A program made the position numbers and the translations under genes. 64,000 nucleotides of DNA, taken from positions 310,001-374,000 of the forward strand of contig CAVYZH010000011.1 of the NCBI GenBank assembly GCA_963772975.1, written 5' to 3'. The notes beneath the pieces are model-generated. The model saw only the letters and a program-made list of their open reading frames with translations. It ran no database searches and was not told the origin of the DNA. This document shows, piece after piece, positions 43,412-50,313 of the stretch (its first letter is position 1; each line of letters begins with the position of its first letter). The DNA is from AC-32 sp963772975 (GTDB lineage Bacteria; Actinomycetota; Thermoleophilia; Gaiellales; Gaiellaceae).

Positions 43412-45153
43412 GGTGGCGCGACGTGCTGGCGGGCGAGCTGCGCAAGGAACAGGTTGGAGAGCGCCTCGCGCTCGCGGGCTGGGCGGCGAAGCGGCGCGAC
43501 CACGGCGGGCTCGTCTTCATCGACCTCCGCGACGAGAGCGGTCTCGCGCAGCTCGTGATCAATCCCGAGCGCGCACCTGCGGCGGCGCAGGTTGCCCACG
43601 AGATCCGCAACGAGTTCGTGCTCCGCGCCGTGGGCGAGGTCACCGCGCGCACGCCCGAGGCGGTCAACCCGAACCTGCCGACGGGCGAGGTCGAGCTACA
43701 GGTGGACGAGCTCGAGATCGTCTCGCGCTCCGACCCGCTGCCCTTCCAGCTCGACGACGAGAACGTCGACGAGGTGACGCGGCTGCGCTACCGCTACCTC
43801 GACCTGCGGCGCGAGAAGATGCAGCACAACCTGCGCCTCTCCGCGACCGTCGTGGCCGCGATCCGGCGCTTCATGGACGACCAGGGCTTCGTCGACGTCT
43901 GGACGCCGAACCTGACGAGGGCCACGCCCGAGGGCGCCCGCGACTTCCTCGCACCGGTGCGCCTGCAGCCGGGCCGCTTCTTCGCCCTGCCGCAGTCGCC
44001 GCAGCTCTTCAAGCAGACGTTGATCGTGGCCGGCTTCGGCCGCTACTACCAGCTGGCCATCTGCTTCCGGGACGAGGATCTGCGCGCCGACCGGCAGTTC
44101 GAGTTCCGCCAGCTCGACCTCGAGCTGGCGTTCCCGACGCGTGAGGAGGTCTGGGACGTGCTCGAGGGCGCGGTCGTCGCGTCCTTCGAGGCACTCGGCC
44201 GCACGCCGCCCGAGCGGCCCTTCCGGCGGCTCACCTGGCACGAAGCGATGGCGCGCTTCGGCTCCGACAAGCCCGACCTGCGCTTCGGCCTCGAGCTGCA
44301 CGACCTGACCGCCGAGACGCGCGACTCCGACTTCAAGGTGTTCGCGCAGGCGCCGAGCGTCCAGTACCTGGCCGTGCCGCAGCAGCTCTCGCGTGCCGAG
44401 CTCGCGTCGCTGGAGGAGCTGGCCAAGGAGTGGGGCGGCAAGGGGCTCGCGTACCTGGTCTTCGACGAGGAGGGCGAGGTGCGCTCGCCGATCGCGAAGT
44501 TCCTCTCCGCCGAGGTGATCGAGGCGGTCCGGCCGGACGAGCCTGCCGCCACCGTGCTCTTCGGCGCCGACGAGCCGCCGGCGGTCGCGCGCGTGCTCTC
44601 GGCCGTGCGCAACCACCTCGGGCGCGAGCTCGGCCTGATCGACGAGAGCCGCGACGAGTTCCTCTGGGTAACCGACTTTCCGCTCTTCGAGTGGGACGAG
44701 GACGGCGGGCGCTGGACGTTCAGCCACCATCCGTTCACGGGCATTCGGCCGGGCGACGAGGGCCTGATCGAGAGCGATCCCGGCCAGGCGCTGAGCCAGG
44801 CGTACGACCTCGTCTGGAACGGGTGGGAGCTCGGTTCGGGGTCGATCCGGATCCACGACTCCCAGCTCCAGAAGCGCGTCTTTCAGGTGATGGGCATCGA
44901 CGAGCAGCAGGCCGAGGAACGCTTCGGGTTCCTGCTCGAGGTGCTGAGGATGGGCGCACCGCCGCACGGCGGGTTCGCAATGGGGCTCGAGCGCTTCGTC
45001 GCCTTGCTGGCCGGCGAGTCGAACATCCGCGAGGTGGTCGCCTTCCCGAAGACGGCCTCTGGCTCCGAGCCGATGACGGGCGCGCCGACGCCGATCGCGA
45101 AGGACATTCTCGCCGAGCTTGGAATTCAGGTCCTGCCGCAATTCGAGTCGTGA
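43408..45153 (+). CDS. aspS: Aspartyl-tRNA synthetase
   Basis: Class IIb synthetase of the bacterial type, 581 residues, with an N-terminal OB fold (LALAGWAAKRRDHGGLVFID), catalytic motifs (motif 2 FRDEDLRADRQFEFRQLDLE, motif 3 GGFAMGLERFVALL) and the inserted GAD domain between them. The end FPKTASGSEPMTGAP is standard. No asparagine synthetase or gatCAB is in the window, so whether it also charges tRNA-Asn cannot be judged. GTG 43408 overlaps hisS by GTGA. Confidence 0.97.
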   Translation: MRWRDVLAGELRKEQVGERLALAGWAAKRRDHGGLVFIDLRDESGLAQLVINPERAPAAAQVAHEIRNEFVLRAVGEVTARTPEAVNPNLPTGEVELQVDELEIVSRSDPLPFQLDDENVDEVTRLRYRYLDLRREKMQHNLRLSATVVAAIRRFMDDQGFVDVWTPNLTRATPEGARDFLAPVRLQPGRFFALPQSPQLFKQTLIVAGFGRYYQLAICFRDEDLRADRQFEFRQLDLELAFPTREEVWDVLEGAVVASFEALGRTPPERPFRRLTWHEAMARFGSDKPDLRFGLELHDLTAETRDSDFKVFAQAPSVQYLAVPQQLSRAELASLEELAKEWGGKGLAYLVFDEEGEVRSPIAKFLSAEVIEAVRPDEPAATVLFGADEPPAVARVLSAVRNHLGRELGLIDESRDEFLWVTDFPLFEWDEDGGRWTFSHHPFTGIRPGDEGLIESDPGQALSQAYDLVWNGWELGSGSIRIHDSQLQKRVFQVMGIDEQQAEERFGFLLEVLRMGAPPHGGFAMGLERFVALLAGESNIREVVAFPKTASGSEPMTGAPTPIAKDILAELGIQVLPQFES

Positions 45154-45217
45154 CGGACGCCGGCACAGCCGTCATACTTGGTGGCGTCCGAGGTCGAGTC
45201 AGAAGGAGAGAGCGCGC

Positions 45218-46105
45218 ATGGCATCCGAAGGTCCCGAGCGAGCGTCACAAGCACCGTCGCTGACGTCGTTGCCGAAGGTCGAGGACCTGCCGAGCGCCGC
45301 CGACGGCTACGACCGCGAGAAGGTGCGCGAGGCGTTCGAAGCCTTCCGCCGGCACACGACCCAGCTCCAGGTCCAGCTCCGCGTGCTCCAGGCCGCAGGC
45401 CAGAGCGGCGCCGAGCCGACCGGGCACGCGGTGCGCATGGACGCGATGCACATGATCCGGGCCGCGGCCGAGATGGCCGACACGATCGAGCGCGACGCGC
45501 AGACGGCCTCGGCCGCCCAGCTGCGCCGCACCGAGGAAGAGGTCTCGCGGCGCCAGCGTGAAGTGCAGGAGCGGCAGGGCGACGTCGACAAGTTCCGCCA
45601 GGAGAGCGAGCGCCAGCGGGCCGAGATGCTGAACGCGGCCAAGAGCGAGGCGCGTAAGACGACGCAGGAGGCGGAGGAGCAGGCTTCCAAGGAGATCACC
45701 GAGGCCGAGTCGCGGGCCGCCCGGCTGCTCGAGCAGGCGCGCCACCAGGCGACCGAGCTCACGAATGCCACGCGTGCCGAGGTCGAGTCGACGCTCGAGT
45801 GGGCGCGCGGGCAGGCGGGTGCGATCATCGCCCGCGCCCAGGAGGGCGCGGAGCAGTTGCTCTCCGCCGCCGGTCTCGGCGACGAGGCGATCGGTCGCGT
45901 TGCGCAGTCGATCGTCAGCGCGGCCGAGGCAGCGGCAGAGTCGAGTCGCGGAACCGGCGCGTCGTCCGCCGTTTCGGGCCCGCAGCTGCGCGAGCCCGAG
46001 CCGGCTGCCGGCGAAGAGCCAGAGGCCGAACCGCCGCTTTCGCCGCCGGCCTCGCCGGGCCCGTCGCCGCCCGCGCCGCAGAACGAAGACGACACGACCG
46101 GCTAG
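45218..46105 (+). CDS. DivIVA-like coiled-coil protein
   Basis: A 295-residue protein. Residues about 25-60 have a YDREKVREAFEAFRRHTTQL helix, and residues 85-230 form a long coiled coil rich in Glu, Arg, Gln and Ala (EEEVSRRQREVQERQGDVDK, then repeated EAEEQASKEITEAESRAARL). The last 55 residues are Pro/Glu-rich and disordered. Its layout resembles DivIVA-type scaffold proteins of the polar or septal envelope. ATG 45218 has a good site (GAAGGAGA) before it. It begins a four-gene module ending with an RlpA-like protein. Confidence 0.6.
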   Translation: MASEGPERASQAPSLTSLPKVEDLPSAADGYDREKVREAFEAFRRHTTQLQVQLRVLQAAGQSGAEPTGHAVRMDAMHMIRAAAEMADTIERDAQTASAAQLRRTEEEVSRRQREVQERQGDVDKFRQESERQRAEMLNAAKSEARKTTQEAEEQASKEITEAESRAARLLEQARHQATELTNATRAEVESTLEWARGQAGAIIARAQEGAEQLLSAAGLGDEAIGRVAQSIVSAAEAAAESSRGTGASSAVSGPQLREPEPAAGEEPEAEPPLSPPASPGPSPPAPQNEDDTTG

Positions 46106-46108
46106 GCT
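46103..46108 (+). promoter_or_regulatory. Leaderless-type -10 element
   Basis: TAGGCT lies 6 nt before GTG 46115, overlapping the stop codon of the coiled-coil gene. Confidence 0.45.
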
Positions 46109-46114
46109 CGGGCC

Positions 46115-46654
46115 GTGCTTCCGGGCCGGCTCGGACTCCGCTTCACGCTCGAGGCGCTCTTCCTCGTGCTGCTCGCCATCGGTGCGGGCCTCGCCGACCT
46201 GCGCCCGGGCTTCATCGTGCTCGTGATGGCGATCGCCTGGCTGCTCGTCGCGATCGTCGAGTACACGGCCGAGCGAATCTCCGCATCGCCGCTGTCCTAC
46301 CTGCTGCCCCAGCGCAGCGAGCCGCCCGTGGACGAGGCCGAACCCGCGTGGCCGATGCCCGAGGAGCGGACGGTCGTGGCGCCGCCCGAGCGGCCCGAGC
46401 CGGAACCCGAACCCGAGCCGGAGCTTCCGCTTGCAGCGGACGAGCCGGAGTCGGAGCTCGACGAGGAGCCCGCCCGCCCTCGGCGGCGGCGCTCGCTCCT
46501 GCGTCGCCGCGAGCCGGACGCGCAGCCCGAGCCGTCGACCCCACCGCGACACGTGAAACTGCTGCCACGTCGCTCGGCGCCAGAGGAGAGCCGGGCCGCG
46601 AAGGAGGTCGCCGAGCTGTTCGACAAGCCCGATGAATCGGAGCAGAGCGGGTGA
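46115..46654 (+). CDS. Membrane protein with a Pro/Glu-rich cytoplasmic tail
   Basis: A 179-residue protein with two close membrane helices in the first 55 residues (ALFLVLLAIGAGLADL and GFIVLVMAIAWLLVAIVEY) and then a long tail rich in Pro, Glu and Arg, including a PEPEPEPEPELP run and an RRRRSLLRRRE basic patch. The end (AAKEVAELFDKPDE) may be a helix. The acidic and basic patches could bind partner proteins. No family is recognised. It overlaps the next gene by GTGA. Confidence 0.6.
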   Translation: MLPGRLGLRFTLEALFLVLLAIGAGLADLRPGFIVLVMAIAWLLVAIVEYTAERISASPLSYLLPQRSEPPVDEAEPAWPMPEERTVVAPPERPEPEPEPEPELPLAADEPESELDEEPARPRRRRSLLRRREPDAQPEPSTPPRHVKLLPRRSAPEESRAAKEVAELFDKPDESEQSG

Positions 46655-47058
46655 GGGTCCGGCTTTCGCTCGTCCGCTTCCGGCGCGAGGCCACTGCGCG
46701 GCCCGAGCCCGACCCGGAGCGCGTCTCCGAGCTCCAACCCGAGCCAGAGCCGGCACGGGAGACCGGGCCGGTGCTTGTCGCCGCCCCGCCTCCGCCGCCG
46801 GAACTCGGCGAGCCGGAGCCCGAGCCCGAGCACGCGCTCGTCCCGCTCGTCCTGCGGGACACTACGCCGCGCAGCTGGAACATCTGGGAGCTCGAGCGCC
46901 TGGCCGAGACGATGAACAGCGATGCGTCCGGCGAGGAGCGCGCGCTCTTGCTCGTGCACCTCCGTGGGTTCGCGGACGCATCGGGCGACCTTCCCGTCGA
47001 GTTCGACGCGCTGGTGCGCGAAGCATTCGGTGCCCATCTCGCGGCCCTCGTCACGTGA
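46651..47058 (+). CDS. Protein with a Pro/Glu-rich half and a conserved-looking helical C-terminus
   Basis: A 135-residue protein. The first 65 residues are a low-complexity Pro/Glu linker (PDPERVSELQPEPEPA, PPPPPELGEPEPEPE) like that of the upstream membrane protein. The last 65 residues are a compact helical segment with WNIWELERLAETM, LLLVHLRGFAD and DLPVEFDALVREAFG. No membrane segment. It overlaps both neighbours by GTGA, so it is part of one unit. Function unknown. Confidence 0.6.
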   Translation: MRVRLSLVRFRREATARPEPDPERVSELQPEPEPARETGPVLVAAPPPPPELGEPEPEPEHALVPLVLRDTTPRSWNIWELERLAETMNSDASGEERALLLVHLRGFADASGDLPVEFDALVREAFGAHLAALVT

Positions 47059-47474
47059 GCGCCACCTCGGTCCAGCGTCAGGTCGCGCTCGCAGGGATCG
47101 CGCTGCTCGCCGCCGTCGTCGCACTCGCGCTGACCTCGCACGAGAAGGGCCAGGCCGTCACGGGAATCCCGCAGCCGGTGCCGGTCGCCGGCGGCAGCTG
47201 GTACACGGCGCTCGCGGGCGCCGAGCGGCCGCGCTACGGTCGCCGGACCCGGTGCGGCTACGTGCTCAAGCCCGGCACCGAGGGCCTGACCGACTCCGTC
47301 TTGCCCTGCGGGATCCTCGTCTACGTCGCCTACAAGGACAGCCCGCAGATCCTGACCCGCGTGATCGACCGCCGCCCGGTGCTCCCGGGGCGCAAGTTCG
47401 ACCTGACGCCGAAGCTCGCCGAGGAGCTCGGCGTCGACGGCGTCCAGCGGATCCGCTGGGTGTTCGCCCGCTAG
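47055..47474 (+). CDS. RlpA-like double-psi beta-barrel protein, membrane-anchored
   Basis: A 139-residue protein with one N-terminal membrane helix or signal (VALAGIALLAAVVALALT) and an extracytoplasmic domain resembling RlpA/3D barrels: SWYTALAGAERPRYGRRT, CGYVLKPGTEG, LPCGILVYV, RVIDRRPVLPGRKFDLTPK. The Asp in VIDRR is the conserved barrel Asp. RlpA proteins bind or cut denuded glycan strands. Its place at the end of the module suggests the module acts in the cell wall. Confidence 0.65.
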   Translation: MSATSVQRQVALAGIALLAAVVALALTSHEKGQAVTGIPQPVPVAGGSWYTALAGAERPRYGRRTRCGYVLKPGTEGLTDSVLPCGILVYVAYKDSPQILTRVIDRRPVLPGRKFDLTPKLAEELGVDGVQRIRWVFAR

Positions 47475-47645
47475 TCAGGAGGGTGCGACGAAACGACCGC
47501 TGAGCCACCGGGCCGCGCTGCCCGCCCCGAGGCCGGATCCTCAGTCGCACCCGTAGCCTCCGGCTACGCGCACTCCCTGCGTCCTTGCCTCGGAACGACC
47601 ATCGCACCCCGGTGACGAGCGACGTTCCGCCGAACCCTCCGGCGC

Positions 47646-47651
47646 TACACT
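47646..47651 (+). promoter_or_regulatory. -10 element of the ncRNA
   Basis: TACACT at 47646-47651 would start transcription near 47658, at the base of the closing helix of the structured RNA. No clear -35 is seen. Confidence 0.5.
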
Positions 47652-47657
47652 GAGGCC

Positions 47658-47844
47658 ACTCGAGCCTGTGCGTGCCCGGGGCTTCTCTGTAGAACCAACA
47701 CCAAGAGAGAGGGAGCTGTCGTTCGACCCGAGGCTTCGGCCGGAGGGAGACGCGGCACCCACCTGGCTTGTCCAGGTTCACACAAGGCCTCGGAGCATCG
47801 GCAGGCTGGAGACGAAACGGGGGGACTTCGGTCCCCCCGTTTCG
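47658..47844 (+). ncRNA. ssrS: Structured non-coding RNA, 6S RNA candidate
   Basis: The 396-nt gap between the RlpA-like gene and mnmA holds no gene but a transcription unit: TACACT promoter, closing helix 47659-47668 paired with 47802-47811 (9 of 10 pairs), a middle GTGCC/GGCAC pairing, an inner TCTCT/AGAGA hairpin, an ACCTGG-CTTG-TCCAGGT hairpin near 47761 and a strong terminator. The length of roughly 150-190 nt, the long rod with internal bubbles and the location between hisS-aspS and mnmA-alaS (the region where Bacillus has a 6S RNA) suggest 6S RNA. This is inferred from structure and synteny and is not confirmed. Confidence 0.55.
47813..47844 (+). terminator. Strong terminator of the ncRNA
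   Basis: A perfect 14-bp stem (CGAAACGGGGGGAC with its complement) closed by a UUCG tetraloop. No T-run follows, but the stem is very stable. It lies just before the mnmA -10 element. Confidence 0.8.
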
Positions 47845-47859
47845 CCGTTCGAGGATCGC

Positions 47860-47865
47860 TAGCCT
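47860..47865 (+). promoter_or_regulatory. Leaderless-type -10 element of mnmA
   Basis: TAGCCT lies 6 nt before the mnmA ATG. Confidence 0.5.
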
Positions 47866-47871
47866 GGACCG

Positions 47872-49164
47872 ATGGTCGAGGTGGTCGGAGATTCGACGCG
47901 CGACGGGCGCTGGGCGCTCGTGCGGCTGACCGTCGAGGAAGAGCGGGTCGTCAGCGCAGAGGCCGAGGGGCTGGAGCGGCCGCTCGACGGGCTGACGCTG
48001 GTCGAGGCCGCCGCGGTCGGCGGCGACGAGCTAGCGGTGGACGCGCTGGCGAACGCGCTGGCGCAGGTCTTCCGCGCGAAGCCGAAGCCGGGCCGCGTGG
48101 CCGTGGCGATGAGCGGCGGCGTCGACAGCGCGGTCGCGCTGCTGCGCGCCGGGCCCGATGCGATCGGCGTCACCCTGCGCCTCTGGCTCGACCCGCAGGG
48201 GCCGGATGCCGAGCGCGCCTGCTGCTCGCCCGAGTCCGTGCTGGCGGCTCGCGCGACCTGCCACCGCCTCGGTCTCCCGCACGTCACGCTCGACCTGCGC
48301 GAGGAGTTTCGCCGCGCGGTGGTCGAGCCGTTCGTGCGCGGCTACGAGGCCGGCCAGACACCGAACCCGTGCATCCGCTGCAACGGCAGCTTCCGCTTCG
48401 CCGAGCTGCTCGCCTTCGCCGAGCGGGCCGGCGCCGGGCGGCTCGCGACCGGGCACTACGCGCGCATCGTCGAGCGTGACGAGCGGCTGCTCCTCGCGCG
48501 AGCCGCCGACGAGCGAAAGGATCAGTCGTACATGCTGGCCCGGCTCGATCCGCGCTTCCTCGCCCGGCTCTGGTTCCCGCTCGGGGAGCAGGACAAGGAG
48601 CAAACCCGCGCGGAGGCCGCGAGCGCCGGGCTCGAAGTCGCGAGTCGGGCCGAGAGCCAGGAGGCCTGCTTCCTCGCCGGCGGCGACTACCGCGACTTCC
48701 TGGCCCGGCACGGGCTCGCCGCCGAGGACGGCCCGATCGTGGACGAGCAAGGCAACGAGCTCGGCAGGCACGCAGGCTTCTGGCGTTTCACGCCGGGTCA
48801 GCGCAAGGGCCTCGGCGTCGCGGCCGGCGAGCCGCTCTACGCGCTCCGCAGCGAGCCCGGGACGAACGCCGTCGTCGTCGGGCCGCGGGCCGCGCTCGCA
48901 ACCGACGAGGTGACGGTGCGCGGGCGGCTGCACGTCGAGCTCGAACGGGCAGAGGTGAAGCTGCGCTACCGCTCTCCGGCGGTCGGCGCGAGCGTTGCGA
49001 GCACGGACGGCGGCTTTCGCTTGCGTCTCGACCAGCCCGCGTACGGCGTCGCGCCCGGCCAGGCCGCGGTGCTCTACGACCGTGATGCGGTGGTCGGCGC
49101 CGGCACGATCGAACCTGCCGAAACCCTCGCAGCCACTCGCGCGTTTAGATCGGGGGGCGAATGA
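47872..49164 (+). CDS. mnmA: tRNA 2-thiouridylase MnmA with an N-terminal extra domain
   Basis: Thiolates U34 of the tRNAs for Lys, Glu and Gln. The PP-loop is VAMSGGVDSAVAL near residue 80; the two catalytic cysteines are in TPNPCIRCNGSF and ESQEACFLAG, and GHYARI, KDQSYML and FTPGQRKGLGV are also standard. About 75 residues precede the PP-loop (start MVEVVGDSTRDGRWALVRL), which normal MnmA lacks; they loosely resemble the second half of a NifU/IscU-type scaffold but have no cysteines. Total 430 residues. It overlaps the next gene by 4 nt. Confidence 0.92.
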   Translation: MVEVVGDSTRDGRWALVRLTVEEERVVSAEAEGLERPLDGLTLVEAAAVGGDELAVDALANALAQVFRAKPKPGRVAVAMSGGVDSAVALLRAGPDAIGVTLRLWLDPQGPDAERACCSPESVLAARATCHRLGLPHVTLDLREEFRRAVVEPFVRGYEAGQTPNPCIRCNGSFRFAELLAFAERAGAGRLATGHYARIVERDERLLLARAADERKDQSYMLARLDPRFLARLWFPLGEQDKEQTRAEAASAGLEVASRAESQEACFLAGGDYRDFLARHGLAAEDGPIVDEQGNELGRHAGFWRFTPGQRKGLGVAAGEPLYALRSEPGTNAVVVGPRAALATDEVTVRGRLHVELERAEVKLRYRSPAVGASVASTDGGFRLRLDQPAYGVAPGQAAVLYDRDAVVGAGTIEPAETLAATRAFRSGGE

Positions 49165-49541
49165 CGGGCGACACGATCACGCTGACCATTCCGCGCGAGG
49201 AGCCGTTCCACGAGGTCGCGCAGCTCGTGCTCGGAGGAGTCGCCGCGCGCCTGAACCTGACCTTCGAGAGCATCGACGATCTCGAGACCGCGCTCGAGGC
49301 GGTGCTCGAGCGGGCTTCGGAGGACGGCGAGGTGACGGTCGAGCTGTGGCTTGGCGAGCAGGCGATCGTGACGCGGGTCGGGCCGTTCGCGGCGGACGCG
49401 CTGCGCGAAGAGCTGAACCGAGACGACGACAGCGTCGGGCTGCGCCGGATCCTCGACACCGTCGTCGACGCCTACGAGCTCGACGCCGACGGGTGGCTCT
49501 CGCTGACGAAGAACGTCACCGACGCGGACGGTCCCGCCTGA
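49161..49541 (+). CDS. Degenerate anti-sigma (RsbW-like) ATPase-fold protein
   Basis: A 126-residue protein whose fold pattern looks like the GHKL anti-sigma kinases: a first strand, helix FHEVAQLVLGGVAARLNL, helix IDDLETALEAVLERAS in the position of the N-box, then strands VTVELWLGEQAIVTRVG and a final DGWLSLTKNV strand. The Asn of the N-box and the Gly-rich ATP lid are not present, so ATP binding may be lost. It overlaps mnmA by 4 nt and the sigma factor by 1 nt, which suggests it controls that sigma factor. Similarity is weak. Confidence 0.5.
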   Translation: MTGDTITLTIPREEPFHEVAQLVLGGVAARLNLTFESIDDLETALEAVLERASEDGEVTVELWLGEQAIVTRVGPFAADALREELNRDDDSVGLRRILDTVVDAYELDADGWLSLTKNVTDADGPA

Positions 49542-50290
49542 TGCAGCAGAGCGACAAGGTCCTGCTCCGGCGCTATCACGAGCAGGGCGACCTCGCCGCC
49601 CGCGAGCAGCTGATCGAGCAGTACATGTCGCTGGTGCGCTCGCTCGCGCGGCGCTACTCGTACCGCGGCGAGCAGCTGGAGGACCTCGTCCAGATCGGCG
49701 CGATTGGGCTGATCAAGGCGATCGACCGCTTCGACGTCAACCGCGGCGTCGAGCTGACGACGTACGCGACGCCGAACATCATCGGCGAGATCAAGCGCCA
49801 CTTCCGTGACCGCGGCTGGGCGGTGCGCGTTCCGCGTGGGCTGCAGGAGCTGAACATCCAGCTCTCGCGGGTGATCGAGGAGCTGACCGTCCAGAACGGC
49901 CGCTCGCCGACGATCCCCGAGCTGGCGAAGGCGGCAAGCGTGACCGACGAGGAAGTCCTCGAAGCGCTCGAGAGCGGCCGCGCCTACAGCTCGCTGTCGC
50001 TGTCGGCCGGCTCCGGCGGCAACGACGACGACGGCGAGCTCGACCCGCTCGAATCGCTCGGCGCCGAGGAGCACCAGTACGAGGTCTCCGAGGACCGTGC
50101 CGTGCTCGAGCCCGGTTTCCGCGTGCTCGACGAGCGTGAGCGCAAGATCCTGCACCTGCGCTTCTTCGAGGGTCTGACGCAGTCGCAGATCGCCCAGCAG
50201 ATCGGCATCTCGCAGATGCATGTCTCGCGACTGATCCGCCGCTCGCTCGAGAAGATCCGCGACGAGATCGCGGCCGAGCAGTCGGCGTAG
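49541..50290 (+). CDS. SigF/SigB-family RNA polymerase sigma factor
   Basis: A 249-residue group 3 sigma factor. Region 2 shows YMSLVRSLARRYSYRGEQLE, DLVQIGAIGLIKAIDRFD and TYATPNIIGEIKRHFRD; region 3 has VPRGLQELNIQLSRVIEEL; region 4 ends with LHLRFFEGLTQSQIAQQIGI and MHVSRLIRRSLEKI. That is the SigF/SigB type used for stress or development. ATG 49541 overlaps the stop of the anti-sigma-like gene. Its regulon is unknown. Confidence 0.92.
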   Translation: MQQSDKVLLRRYHEQGDLAAREQLIEQYMSLVRSLARRYSYRGEQLEDLVQIGAIGLIKAIDRFDVNRGVELTTYATPNIIGEIKRHFRDRGWAVRVPRGLQELNIQLSRVIEELTVQNGRSPTIPELAKAASVTDEEVLEALESGRAYSSLSLSAGSGGNDDDGELDPLESLGAEEHQYEVSEDRAVLEPGFRVLDERERKILHLRFFEGLTQSQIAQQIGISQMHVSRLIRRSLEKIRDEIAAEQSA

Positions 50291-50300
50291 GCGCGGCACC

Positions 50301-50306
50301 TAGAAT
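50301..50306 (+). promoter_or_regulatory. Leaderless-type -10 element of alaS
   Basis: TAGAAT lies 7 nt before GTG 50314. Confidence 0.5.
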
Positions 50307-50313
50307 CACCCGC

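Noticed and set aside
43696..45141. A 481-codon minus-strand frame opposite aspS
   Set aside because: Same explanation: antisense shadow of a well-supported synthetase gene, with no motif of its own.
47663..47800. SRP RNA, tmRNA or RNase P RNA in the gap before mnmA
   Set aside because: The conserved SRP GGAAGGAAGCAGCC-type loop, a tmRNA tRNA-like end, and the length of RNase P RNA are all absent. 6S RNA fits length and neighbourhood better.
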